From NCBI GenBank assembly GCA_049997955.1, contig JAEBDY010000006.1:124001-188000 (forward strand): 64,000 nt of DNA, written 5' to 3'. Numbering within the stretch: the first letter of the stretch is position 1; the number at the start of each line of letters is the position of its first letter. The stretch is from Umezawaea sp049997955 (GTDB lineage: Bacteria > Actinomycetota > Actinomycetes > Mycobacteriales > Pseudonocardiaceae). Positions 25,308-33,148 of the stretch are shown one piece after another. The translations under genes and the position numbers were made by a program. The notes beneath the pieces were generated by a model. That model was not told the origin of the DNA. It did no database searches and saw nothing but the letters and a program-made list of their open reading frames with translations.

Positions 25308-25750
25308 CGGCCGTACCCCTCGGCGAACCGGGCGAACTCCGCGAGCGACCTCCGCACGCCCCAGGTGAACGCGGGCCGGACCAGCGGCCAGCCGAGCCTG
25401 CCGACGAACCCGAGCGGCAGGTCGAGGCGTTCGACCCAGACGAACTCCGACGTCCGGTCGGTGACGGGGTGGACGAGGAACTCGCCGGTGCCGCGCACGA
25501 CCTTGCCGGTGTGCAGCACGACGCAGCGCGACGGCGGTTCCCACTCGGTGATGCGCATGGTGTCGGTGAAGCCCAGCGGCCCGGCGCCGGTGAACGCGGC
25601 CAGCGTCGAGCCGACGCCCCTGCCGTCGCCCGCGGTCACCCTGACCGACGTGCCGAGCATCCACTCGCCCTGCCGGGTCCAGTCCGTCATCGCGGCCCAC
25701 GTCGTCTCGGCGGGCGCGGACACGGGGACCCGGAGTTCGAGTTCGGTCAC
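25304..25750 (-). CDS. SRPBCC/polyketide-cyclase-like lipid-binding protein
   Basis: 148 residues with a helix-grip fold: ELRVPVSAPAETTWAAMTDW, then GVGSTLAAFTGAGPLGFTDT and a C-terminal helix. No catalytic residues are evident, and the ligand is unknown. It is coupled to both neighbours by 4-bp GTGA overlaps, forming a DivIVA-SRPBCC-tag operon. Confidence 0.85.
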   Translation of the reverse strand: MTELELRVPVSAPAETTWAAMTDWTRQGEWMLGTSVRVTAGDGRGVGSTLAAFTGAGPLGFTDTMRITEWEPPSRCVVLHTGKVVRGTGEFLVHPVTDRTSEFVWVERLDLPLGFVGRLGWPLVRPAFTWGVRRSLAEFARFAEGYGR

Positions 25751-26136
25751 GACGGACTCCCGTTGTCGGCCGCGTGCTGCGGCACGGGCTCGGGTTCCGG
25801 CACGGGTTCGGGCACGGGTTCGGGCTCCGGCTCGGACTCGGGTTCGGGGCTCACGCCCTCCAGCTCGGCGATCCGGTCGCGCAGCTCGTCGACCTCGGTC
25901 GCGAGGCGTTCCAGCACCCAGTCGACCTCGGCCATCTTGTAGCCGCGCACCACCTGTTGGAAGCGGAGGCTGCGGACGTCGTTCGAGGTCACGTCCTCCG
26001 GCGGGAGCCTGGTCGGCGACGCGCCGGGCGGCAGGGGGGCCAGTTCCTCGCCGCGGCCGAACACGAGCGCGGACAACAGGAACACCACGGCGGCCACGAG
26101 AACCATGACGACGAGGTAGATGAGCGCGGTGGTCAC
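25747..26136 (-). CDS. Small DivIVA-domain membrane protein with Pro-Glu repeat tail
   Basis: 129 residues. An N-terminal membrane helix (IYLVVMVLVAAVVFLLSALV) is followed by the DivIVA-type motif LRFQQVVRGYKMAEVDWVLE (about 57-77), a short coiled coil (LATEVDELRDRIAELEG) and a tail of alternating Pro/Glu/Val (PEPESEPEPEPVPEPVPEPE). It probably sits at the membrane near poles or septa. The position next to tag matches the mycobacterial DivIVA-like gene recalled as Rv1209. Confidence 0.85.
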   Translation of the reverse strand: MTTALIYLVVMVLVAAVVFLLSALVFGRGEELAPLPPGASPTRLPPEDVTSNDVRSLRFQQVVRGYKMAEVDWVLERLATEVDELRDRIAELEGVSPEPESEPEPEPVPEPVPEPEPVPQHAADNGSPS

Positions 26137-26164
26137 GACGACGATCGTGGCACATCGCGGCGCA

Positions 26165-26830
26165 TCAGACTGCGGACAACGCCAGACAGCGCTTCGCCAG
26201 GACCCCGACCCGGAAGAAGACGACGTAGAACAGGGCCACCGCTCCCAGGACCGGCGCGGGCATCAGCAGCCTGGTCGCGTCGAGGGTCGCGGTGCCGGTG
26301 ACGACCGCGAGGTTGCACGCCACGGCGAGCACGACGCAGCAGGCGGTGACCGCTCCCGCGAGCCTGCCCAGGGTCGCCCCGCTGACGCCGCGCCGGGACA
26401 GCAGGCGCCCGGTGACCAGGGAGAGCAGGGCGAACGAGCTGATGATCCACGGGACGTAGCCGTTGGCCCTGGCGACGACCAGGTACCACTCGGGCGGGGC
26501 CAGTCCGTCGAAGCCGGACCACGGGCCGATCCAGAACATCCGGTTCAGCTCCCACAGCACGTACGTCAGCGGGACCAGCAGGGCCAGCGTGCGCAGCGTG
26601 GTCGCGGCGTGCGCGACGGCCAGTTCCTCCTGGTAGCCGGGGGCCACGACGGTGAGCGGGCCGAACTCCTCGACCGCGCGGCGTTCGGCGTCCTCGGGGG
26701 ACAGCCCGCCGTCGCGGTAGGAGTCGGCCGCGTCGGCGAGGCTGTCGCGGGCCTCGGTGAGCAGGTCGGCCTTGACGGCGGCCGGTCCGCGCAGCCGTCC
26801 GTCCAGCTCGTCCACGTACCGCGAGATCAC
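26165..26830 (-). CDS. PadR-linked membrane protein (permease-prefix/HAAS type)
   Basis: 221 residues. The soluble N-terminus (YVDELDGRLRGPAAVKADLL, EARDSLADAADSYRDGGLSP, AERRAVEEFG) is the helical prefix domain commonly paired with PadR regulators. About four membrane helices follow (from AATTLRTLALLVPLTYVLWE onward). GTG 26828-26830 overlaps the padR stop. Function unknown; such pairs are often linked to envelope stress. Confidence 0.82.
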   Translation of the reverse strand: MISRYVDELDGRLRGPAAVKADLLTEARDSLADAADSYRDGGLSPEDAERRAVEEFGPLTVVAPGYQEELAVAHAATTLRTLALLVPLTYVLWELNRMFWIGPWSGFDGLAPPEWYLVVARANGYVPWIISSFALLSLVTGRLLSRRGVSGATLGRLAGAVTACCVVLAVACNLAVVTGTATLDATRLLMPAPVLGAVALFYVVFFRVGVLAKRCLALSAV

Positions 26831-27165
26831 GCCTGCTCCGGCCACGGGCCACCTCCGAGGACGCCTTCGATCGCGACGGTGAACTCGCGCCACGCGACGC
26901 GCTCGTCCGACAGGGCGCGCTGCCCGGCCCCGGTGAGCCGGTAGGTCCGGCGCTGCCGCCCGGCGACGGTGCTCCACTCGCTGGCGACGTGCCCGGCCCG
27001 TTCGAGCCTGCGCAGCGCCGGGTAGACGGTGCCGGTCGGCAGGTCGAGCGCGCCGCCGCTGCGCTTCTGGAGCGCCTCGATGATCGCGTACCCGTGCAGC
27101 TGCACGCCGTCGAGCGTGGCGAGCAGCAGTGCGTCCAGGTGGCCGCGCAGCGCGTCGGACTTCAT
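26827..27165 (-). CDS. PadR-family transcriptional regulator
   Basis: 112-residue winged-helix repressor. The start MKSDALRGHLDALLLATLDG and the motif LPTGTVYPALRRLERAGHVA define the PadR N-terminal domain; RQRRTYRLTGAGQRALSDER is the wing. It is co-transcribed with the membrane protein and divergent from cydA. Two 13-bp GTAG-N5-CTAC sites flank the intergenic region and are probably its operators. Confidence 0.9.
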   Translation of the reverse strand: MKSDALRGHLDALLLATLDGVQLHGYAIIEALQKRSGGALDLPTGTVYPALRRLERAGHVASEWSTVAGRQRRTYRLTGAGQRALSDERVAWREFTVAIEGVLGGGPWPEQA

Positions 27166-27167
27166 GA

Positions 27168-27180
27168 GTAGCGAGTCTAC
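27168..27180. promoter_or_regulatory. PadR-type operator half of a pair (padR side)
   Basis: GTAG-CGAGT-CTAC lies 2 bp from the padR start codon. The same 13-mer with two differences recurs at 27224-27236. Confidence 0.5.
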
Positions 27181-27197
27181 GGGTCCTGACGGGGGTC

Positions 27198-27221
27198 GAC
27201 ATCGGGGGAATCCCCGATGTC
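27198..27221. promoter_or_regulatory. Perfect inverted repeat between padR and cydA
   Basis: GACATCGGGG and CCCCGATGTC, 4 nt apart, in the middle of the 88-bp divergent region. It may bind a redox or PadR-type regulator of the cyd operon; no known consensus was matched. Confidence 0.5.
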
Positions 27222-27223
27222 AT

Positions 27224-27236
27224 GTAGCCAGACTAC
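27224..27236. promoter_or_regulatory. PadR-type operator half of a pair (cydA side)
   Basis: GTAG-CCAGA-CTAC lies 17 bp before the cydA ATG and matches 11 of 13 bases of the site beside padR. Confidence 0.5.
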
Positions 27237-27253
27237 CTATAGCGTGTCGACTT

Positions 27254-28420
27254 ATGGACGCTCTCGACCTGGCGCGGGCCCAGTTCGCCACCACCACCTC
27301 GTTCCACTTCCTCTTCGTGCTGCTGACGCTCGGACTGGTGACGATGGTCGCCGTCGTGCAGACCGGGTTCACGCTGAGCCGGACACCCGTGCTGGAGCGG
27401 ATGACCCGGTTCTGGGGCCGGATCTACGTGGTCAACTACGCCCTCGGCATCGCGACCGGGATCGTCATGGAGTTCCAGTTCGGCCTGAACTGGTCCGGCC
27501 TCTCCACCTACGCGGGCGACGTGTTCGGGGCGCCGCTGGCGATCGAGACGCTGGTGGCGTTCTTCCTGGAGTCGACGTTCCTCGGCCTGTGGATCTTCGG
27601 CTGGGGGCGGCTCGACCGGCGGGTGCACCTCGCGCTGATCTGGCTCGTGGCGGTCACGGCCTACGCGTCGGCGTTCTGGATCATGGTCGCCAACGGGTTC
27701 CTCCAGCACCCGGTCGGCCACGAGGAGCACGACGGGGTGCTGCGGCTCGTCGACTTCGGCGCCCTGCTGACGAACCCGACGTTCACCTCCGCCTTCCTGC
27801 ACGTCGTCGGAGGCGCGCTGACCGTCGGCGGGGTGTTCGTGGTCGGCGTCAGCGCGTACCACTTCATCCGGCGCACCCCGGAGGTCGACTTCTTCCGCCG
27901 GTCCCTGCGCCTCGGCGTGGTGACCACCGCGCTCGCCACGCCGCTCGTCGTCGTGGCGGGCTTCGCCCAGTTCCCGGTCATCAGCGACTTCCAGCCGGAC
28001 AAGCTCAGGACCATGCCCGGCCTCGGGGTGCCGCTCGCGTTCATGATGCTGATCGGCGTCGTGCTGATGCTGGCGAGCTGGATCACGCTGCCGCTGCTGG
28101 TCCGCGACTGGGTCGTCCGGCTGCGCTTCCCCCTGTACCTCATGGTGTTGGGGATACCGCTGCCGTTCATCGCCGCAATCGGCGGCTGGGTGGTGCGCGA
28201 GGTCGGCAGGCAGCCGTGGCTCGTCCAGGGGCTGCTGCTCACCGAGGACGCCCTGTCACCGGTGAGCGCGAACTCCATGCTCGCGTCGTTCATCGCCTTC
28301 ACCGGCGTCTTCGCCGTGCTCGCGGTGGCGGACTGGGTGCTGATCGCGCGGATCGCGCGCCGCGGGCCCGAAAGCGAATCGGCCCCGCACCCCGTGTCCG
28401 CGCTCGCACCGGCCCTGTGA
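27254..28420 (+). CDS. cydA: Cytochrome bd-type quinol oxidase subunit I (compact)
   Basis: 388-residue membrane subunit that oxidises quinol and reduces O2. Conserved parts are the haem ligand His in TTTSFHFLFV, APLAIETLVAFFLESTFLGL with both channel Glu, SAFWIMVANGFLQHPVGHEE and the second His in SAFLHVVGGALT. The Q-loop is very short (FQPDKLRTMPGLG), and the usual FxxMVG haem-b558 Met segment reads AFMMLIG. E. coli CydA has about 520 residues. It is first of four cyd genes. Confidence 0.9.
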   Translation: MDALDLARAQFATTTSFHFLFVLLTLGLVTMVAVVQTGFTLSRTPVLERMTRFWGRIYVVNYALGIATGIVMEFQFGLNWSGLSTYAGDVFGAPLAIETLVAFFLESTFLGLWIFGWGRLDRRVHLALIWLVAVTAYASAFWIMVANGFLQHPVGHEEHDGVLRLVDFGALLTNPTFTSAFLHVVGGALTVGGVFVVGVSAYHFIRRTPEVDFFRRSLRLGVVTTALATPLVVVAGFAQFPVISDFQPDKLRTMPGLGVPLAFMMLIGVVLMLASWITLPLLVRDWVVRLRFPLYLMVLGIPLPFIAAIGGWVVREVGRQPWLVQGLLLTEDALSPVSANSMLASFIAFTGVFAVLAVADWVLIARIARRGPESESAPHPVSALAPAL

Positions 28421-28433
28421 AGGGGGATCGACC

Positions 28434-29279
28434 GTGGAAGCGTTCTGGATCGTCCTGCTCGGCCTCCTGACCGCGGGCTACTTCGCGTTGGCGGGCTTCG
28501 ACTACGGCACCGCGCTGCTGTTCCGGTTCGTCGGCCGCGACGAGCGGGAGCGGAGCGGGGTGCTCGGCGCGATGACGCCCTTCGTGCTGGGCAACGAGGT
28601 GTGGCTGGTCGCCGCCGTCGGCGTGCTGTTCGGCGCGTTCCCCCGCCTGGAGGGGGAACTGCTGTCCGGCCACCACGGGGCGTTCGTCACGATCGCCACC
28701 GGCCTGGTGGTGTTCACCGCGGCCGTGCAGCTGCGCGGCGCCGACCCGGTCTGGGACGTGCCGCTGATCGCGGGCGCGCTGGCGGTCGCGGTCGGCTGGG
28801 GTGTGCTGGCGGCCGACCTGACCGGCGCGCCTGCGCTGCTGTGGGCGGTGGGCGTGGTGGCGCTGTTCGCGTTGCACGGCGGCACCTTCCTGGCCTGGCG
28901 GCTGCCCGGCCGAGCGGGCGACCGGGCCCGCGCGCTCGCCCGGTCGCTGGTGCCGCCGTGCGTCGTGTTCGTGCCCGCGGCGGTCCTGCTCGCCGGACCG
29001 GTCCGGCACCCGGCGCCCGCCGTCGTCGGCGCGGTCGCCGTGCTGGTGCTGCTGATCGGCGCGGCGGTCACCTCCGACCGGACGGCGTTCCTCTGCACGG
29101 CGCTCGCCTGCGCCCTGCCGGTGCCGGTCGTGTTCGCCGCGCAGGAGGTCGTGACCGCCGAGACCATGGCGCACACCAACACCCTGGAGGTGCTGGCCCC
29201 GGTCGCGCTCGCGGTGCTGCCGCTGGTGCTGCTGTTCCAGTGGGCGACCTGGTGGATGTTCCGGGTCCGCCGTGCGTGA
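28434..29279 (+). CDS. cydB: Cytochrome bd-type oxidase subunit II
   Basis: 281 residues, about eight membrane helices, shorter than the usual 330-380. The N-terminus (FWIVLLGLLTAGYFALAGFD, YGTALLFRFVG) and PFVLGNEVWLVAAVGVLFGA are the family signature, including the conserved GNEVW. AAFPRLE-type and HTNTLEVLAPVALA segments are also present. It begins 13 bp after cydA, and its stop overlaps the start of cydD by 8 bp. Confidence 0.9.
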   Translation: MEAFWIVLLGLLTAGYFALAGFDYGTALLFRFVGRDERERSGVLGAMTPFVLGNEVWLVAAVGVLFGAFPRLEGELLSGHHGAFVTIATGLVVFTAAVQLRGADPVWDVPLIAGALAVAVGWGVLAADLTGAPALLWAVGVVALFALHGGTFLAWRLPGRAGDRARALARSLVPPCVVFVPAAVLLAGPVRHPAPAVVGAVAVLVLLIGAAVTSDRTAFLCTALACALPVPVVFAAQEVVTAETMAHTNTLEVLAPVALAVLPLVLLFQWATWWMFRVRRA

Positions 29280-30747
29280 CCGCCGCTACGTGGCGCTGCT
29301 GGGGGTGTTCGCGGTCGCCACCGCCGTCCTGGTGCTGGCGCAGGCCGAACTGCTGGCGCGGGTGTTGAGCGGTGGCAACGGGATCGCGCCGCTGGGCGGG
29401 ATCGTCGTGGCGCGGGCGCTGCTCGTGTGGGCGCAGCGGGTGTGCACGCAGCGCGCGGCGGCTTCGGTGAAGGCCCGGCTGCGCAAGGAGGTGCTGGCCG
29501 ACGCGGCGACGCGGCGCGGCGACCGGGCGGGCGAGGTCAGCACCCTGGTGACCAGGGGCCTGGACGCGATCGAGCCGTACCTGGCCGGGTACCTGCCGCA
29601 GCTCGCGGTGGCGGCGGTCGTGCCGCTCGCGGTGCTGCTGCGGCTGGCGTTCGCCGACCTCACCGCCGCGCTCACGATCCTGGTGACGCTGCCGCTGATC
29701 CCCGTGTTCGCCGCACTGGTCGGCGCGCACACCAGGGACAGCACCCGGCGGCAGTGGGCGGAGCTGTCCACCTTGGGCGGTCACTTCCTGGACGTCGTGG
29801 CCGGGCTGGGGACGTTGAAGCTGTTCGGCCGGGCGAGCGCCCAGGCCGCCACCGTCCGCGCGATGGCGACCGCGCACGCCGACTCGACGATGCGAACGCT
29901 GCGGGTCGCGTTCCTCTCCGCGCTGGTGCTGGAACTCGTGGCCACGCTGTCCGTGGCGCTGGTCGCCGTGCCGGTCGGCCTGCGGCTGCTCAGCGGCGGC
30001 GTGGACCTGCGCGTCGCGCTCCTGGTGCTGCTGCTCGCCCCCGAGGCCTACCTGCCGCTGCGGGCGGCCGGAGCGCAGTTCCACGCGGGCGCGGAAGGCT
30101 TGGCGGTGCTGGAGAAGGCCGCCGTCGCCCCTCCCCCGCCCGTCACGGCCGTGCGCAGGCCACCCGACCTGGGCCGCGCGGAGATCGTGCTGGAGGACGT
30201 CGGGGTCCGGTCGTTGCGGGGCCTGACCCTGAGGATCGCGCCGGGTGAGCGGATCGCGCTGGTCGGACCGAGCGGGGCGGGCAAGTCGACGCTGCTCTCG
30301 GTGCTGCTGGGCGAGATCACGCCCACGTCCGGGCGGGTCTTGGTGGACGGGGTCGACCTGCGGGAGATCGACCGCACGGCGTGGCTGCGGCAGCTCGCGT
30401 GGGTGCCGCAGACGCCGACCGTGTTCGAGGGCACCGTCGCCGAGAACATCGGCGTCGGTGGTCCGGGCGCGGTCGCCGCCGCGCACGCCGTCGGCCTCGG
30501 ATCCCTGGTGGACGCCCGCCACCCCCTGTCCTCCGGCGAACGGCAACGGGTCGCGGTGGCGCGCGCCCTCGTGCGCCCGGAAGCCCGGTTGCTGCTGCTG
30601 GACGAGCCGACCGCCCGGCTGGACAGCGGCACCGAGGCGACCGTGCTGCGGGTGACCCGCGCGCTGTCCCGCGGCCGGACCACCGTGCTGGTCGCCCACC
30701 GCCCCGCCCTGCTCGACGAGGTCGACCGGGTGGTGGAGATCCGGTGA
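29272..30747 (+). CDS. cydD: ABC exporter CydD (cytochrome bd assembly)
   Basis: 491-residue half-transporter: six membrane helices then a nucleotide-binding domain. Walker A is VGPSGAGKSTLL, the Q-loop WVPQTPTVFEGTVAENI, the signature LSSGERQRVAVARAL and Walker B LLLLDEPTARLD. CydDC exports thiols and haem-related reductants needed to assemble cytochrome bd. GTG start, overlapping cydB; the stop overlaps cydC in GTGA. Confidence 0.92.
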   Translation: MRDRRYVALLGVFAVATAVLVLAQAELLARVLSGGNGIAPLGGIVVARALLVWAQRVCTQRAAASVKARLRKEVLADAATRRGDRAGEVSTLVTRGLDAIEPYLAGYLPQLAVAAVVPLAVLLRLAFADLTAALTILVTLPLIPVFAALVGAHTRDSTRRQWAELSTLGGHFLDVVAGLGTLKLFGRASAQAATVRAMATAHADSTMRTLRVAFLSALVLELVATLSVALVAVPVGLRLLSGGVDLRVALLVLLLAPEAYLPLRAAGAQFHAGAEGLAVLEKAAVAPPPPVTAVRRPPDLGRAEIVLEDVGVRSLRGLTLRIAPGERIALVGPSGAGKSTLLSVLLGEITPTSGRVLVDGVDLREIDRTAWLRQLAWVPQTPTVFEGTVAENIGVGGPGAVAAAHAVGLGSLVDARHPLSSGERQRVAVARALVRPEARLLLLDEPTARLDSGTEATVLRVTRALSRGRTTVLVAHRPALLDEVDRVVEIR

Positions 30748-32180
30748 AGCGCTTGCTGCTGGCGGTGTTCGCCGCCACCCTGGCCGAACTGTCGGGGGTC
30801 GCGCTGATGGTCACCGCGGTGTGGCTGGTCGTCCGCGCGGCCGAGCAGCCGCCGATGGCGGCGCTCACCGTGGCGATCGTGGCCGTGCGGGCGTTGGCGC
30901 TGGCCCGTGGCGGGCTCCGCTACGCGGAACGGCTGGCGGGCCACGACGCCGTGCTCCGCTACCTGGCCGACCTGCGCGGCCGGGTGTACGACTCCCTGCT
31001 GCGCCAACCGGTTCGGCGGCACAGCGGCGACCTCGTCACCAGGCTGGTGTCCGATGTGGACGCCGTGCAGGACGTGGTCCTCCGCTGCCTGCTCCCGGCG
31101 TGCGTGGCCGGGCTCGTCGGAGCGGTCGCGGTCTTCCTCGTGCCTGCGCTGGTGGTTCCCGTCCTGGTCATGGGCGTGCTGCTGCCGCTGGCCGCGTTCG
31201 CCTCGGCGGACCGGCACCTCCGCGCGCTGGCCCCGCTGCGGTCCCGCCTCGCGGAGCGCGCGGTGAGCCTGGTCCACGGCGCCGCCGAGCTGACCGCGTT
31301 CGGCGTGCTGGACGACGAACTGGCCAGGTCGGATCGGGTGATCACCGACATCGCCACCCGTGAACGCCGGTCCGCGACCCGCACCGGGGCACTGGCGGCC
31401 GTGGCCGTGCTGACCCAGTTCGGCACCGCGCTGGCGCTGCTGGCCACGGGCTCCAGCGCGCCGACCGTGCTGGGCGCGGTCGCGGCGCTGGAGGTGTTCC
31501 TCCCCCTCACCACCGCCGCGCAGCGCTGGGCCGAGGTCCGTGGCTCGCTCGCACGGGTCCGCGAACTGCTCACCGCCCGACCGGTCCCGTCCGCTTGCGA
31601 GGAACTCCCGCCGGGCAGGCGGATCGCTGTGGTCGGCCCGAGCGGCGCGGGCAAGACGACGCTGCTCTCCCGGTTCGCCACCCCCGAGGCCCGCGGCGCG
31701 CTGGCCGACGCCCACGTCTTCCACACCACCGTGCGCGCCAACGTCCTGTTCGCCAAACCCGGTGCCACGCAGGAGGAACTGGACCAGGCGGCCCGCACGG
31801 TCGACCTGGACCTCGACTGGGACACCGTGGTCGGCGAGCACGGCACCGCGATCTCCGGCGGCCAGCGCCAGCGCCTCGTCCTGGCCCGCGCCGTCCTGGC
31901 CGCCCCGGAGGTGCTGCTGCTGGACGAACCCGTCGAAGGCCTCGACCCGGCCCACGCCGACGAGGTCCTGACCCGCGTGCTGGCGAGCGCACCGGGCGCG
32001 GTCGTCCTGGTCACCCACCGCCTGACCCCGTTGGCGCACGAGCACTTCGACGAGATCCTGGTGCTGGAACGCGGCGCGATCAGCCAACGCGGCAGCCACG
32101 CCGAGCTGGTCGCCGCTCCCGGCTACTACCGGGACCGGTGGGAGGACGAGGTCACGCCAGTGCGCGCAACACCCGCGTAG
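30744..32180 (+). CDS. cydC: ABC exporter CydC (cytochrome bd assembly) with reduced ATPase domain
   Basis: 478-residue partner of CydD. The membrane domain is complete (LLLAVFAATLAELSGVALMV onward). The ATPase domain has Walker A VVGPSGAGKTTLLSRF, signature ISGGQRQRLVLARAV and Walker B LLLDEPVEGLD. Only about 15 residues separate Walker A from the DAHVFHTTVRANV segment, and the usual Q-loop Gln is Ala. The A-loop region before Walker A is also missing. Its last 29 bases overlap convergent folP2. Confidence 0.88.
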   Translation: MKRLLLAVFAATLAELSGVALMVTAVWLVVRAAEQPPMAALTVAIVAVRALALARGGLRYAERLAGHDAVLRYLADLRGRVYDSLLRQPVRRHSGDLVTRLVSDVDAVQDVVLRCLLPACVAGLVGAVAVFLVPALVVPVLVMGVLLPLAAFASADRHLRALAPLRSRLAERAVSLVHGAAELTAFGVLDDELARSDRVITDIATRERRSATRTGALAAVAVLTQFGTALALLATGSSAPTVLGAVAALEVFLPLTTAAQRWAEVRGSLARVRELLTARPVPSACEELPPGRRIAVVGPSGAGKTTLLSRFATPEARGALADAHVFHTTVRANVLFAKPGATQEELDQAARTVDLDLDWDTVVGEHGTAISGGQRQRLVLARAVLAAPEVLLLDEPVEGLDPAHADEVLTRVLASAPGAVVLVTHRLTPLAHEHFDEILVLERGAISQRGSHAELVAAPGYYRDRWEDEVTPVRATPA

Positions 32181-33039
32181 GCGTGCGGGTTCCGGCGATC
32201 GACGCGACCATCTCCACGGTCCGCCGGGTCTGCCGCACCTCGTGCGCGCGGAACACGCGTGCTCCCGTCCACGCCGCCACGGCGGTCGCGGCGAGGGTGC
32301 CGTCGACGCGGTCGCCGACCTCCGCGCCGAGGGTCTCGCCGACGAAGTCCTTGTTGGACAACGCCATCAGGACCGGCCACCCGGTGCCGACCAGTTCGTC
32401 CAGGCGTCGCAGCAGCTCCAGGCCGTGCCAGGTGTTCTTGCCGAAGTCGTGGGTGGGGTCGATCAGCACGCCCTCCGGCGGAACCCCCAGCGCCACCACG
32501 CGTTCGGCGTGCTCGACCAGTTCCGCCACGACGGAGGCGACGACGTCGGTGTAGCGGGGGCGGTGCGGGTCGGTGCGCGGGGGCAGGCCGCCGGTGTGCG
32601 AGCAGACGATGCCCACGCCGAACTCGGCGGCGACCTCGGCGAGTTCGGGGTCGGCGCCCGCCCAGGTGTCGTTGAGCAGGTCGGCGCCCGCACGGCACAC
32701 CTCGCGGCCCACCTCGTGGCGCCAGGTGTCGACGCTGATCACCAGGTCGGGGTGCCGGGAGCGGACGCTCGCGACGAACGGGACGACGCGGCGAGCCTCT
32801 TCGCGAGCGTCGACCACCTCGCCCTTGGAGCCCGCGCGGACGCCGCCGATGTCGACGATGTCCGCGCCCTCCGCCACGGCCCGGTCGACGGCCGCCAACG
32901 CGGCGTCGTCGGCGAACGCCGCCCCGCCGTCGTAGAAGGAATCCCTGGTCCGGTTGACGATCGCCATCACCAGCGCGCGGTCGTGCGGGACCTCGCGTGC
33001 ACCGAATCGCACTCGCTTCACAAGGCCCGATGGTGCCAC
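32152..33039 (-). CDS. folP2: Dihydropteroate synthase-like protein FolP2
   Basis: 295-residue TIM-barrel of the pterin-binding family. The start of the barrel is ALVMAIVNRTRDSFYDGGAA, followed by DIVDIGGVRAGSKGEVVDAR, VISVDTWRHEV and LLNDTWAGADPEL. The pterin-site region differs from true FolP (IGGVRAGSKG instead of IGGESTRPG), as in mycobacterial FolP2, which lacks DHPS activity. GTG 33039 or GTG 33021 may start it; neither has a clear ribosome site. In mycobacteria it adjoins gpgS, which is absent here. Confidence 0.87.
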   Translation of the reverse strand: MAPSGLVKRVRFGAREVPHDRALVMAIVNRTRDSFYDGGAAFADDAALAAVDRAVAEGADIVDIGGVRAGSKGEVVDAREEARRVVPFVASVRSRHPDLVISVDTWRHEVGREVCRAGADLLNDTWAGADPELAEVAAEFGVGIVCSHTGGLPPRTDPHRPRYTDVVASVVAELVEHAERVVALGVPPEGVLIDPTHDFGKNTWHGLELLRRLDELVGTGWPVLMALSNKDFVGETLGAEVGDRVDGTLAATAVAAWTGARVFRAHEVRQTRRTVEMVASIAGTRTPTRVLRALA

Positions 33040-33051
33040 GAGCCGTTAATG

Positions 33052-33066
33052 GTGAACTGGATCACA
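33052..33066. promoter_or_regulatory. CRP/GlxR-like site 1
   Basis: GTGA-ACTGGA-TCACA matches 9 of 10 positions of the TGTGA-N6-TCACA consensus. It lies between divergent folP2 and the secreted esterase/peptidase gene, 64 bp from a second site. Confidence 0.5.
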
Positions 33067-33115
33067 GCTATTGCTACTTGGAAGTAGGAACTGTTTACTC
33101 ACCGGTAACTCATAC

Positions 33116-33129
33116 GTGATCCAGGTCAC
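33116..33129. promoter_or_regulatory. CRP/GlxR-like site 2
   Basis: GTGA-TCCAGG-TCAC, 20 bp before the start codon of the secreted esterase/peptidase. At this position a bound regulator would block transcription. Confidence 0.45.
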
Positions 33130-33148
33130 GGTTCAACGGGAGGACCTC

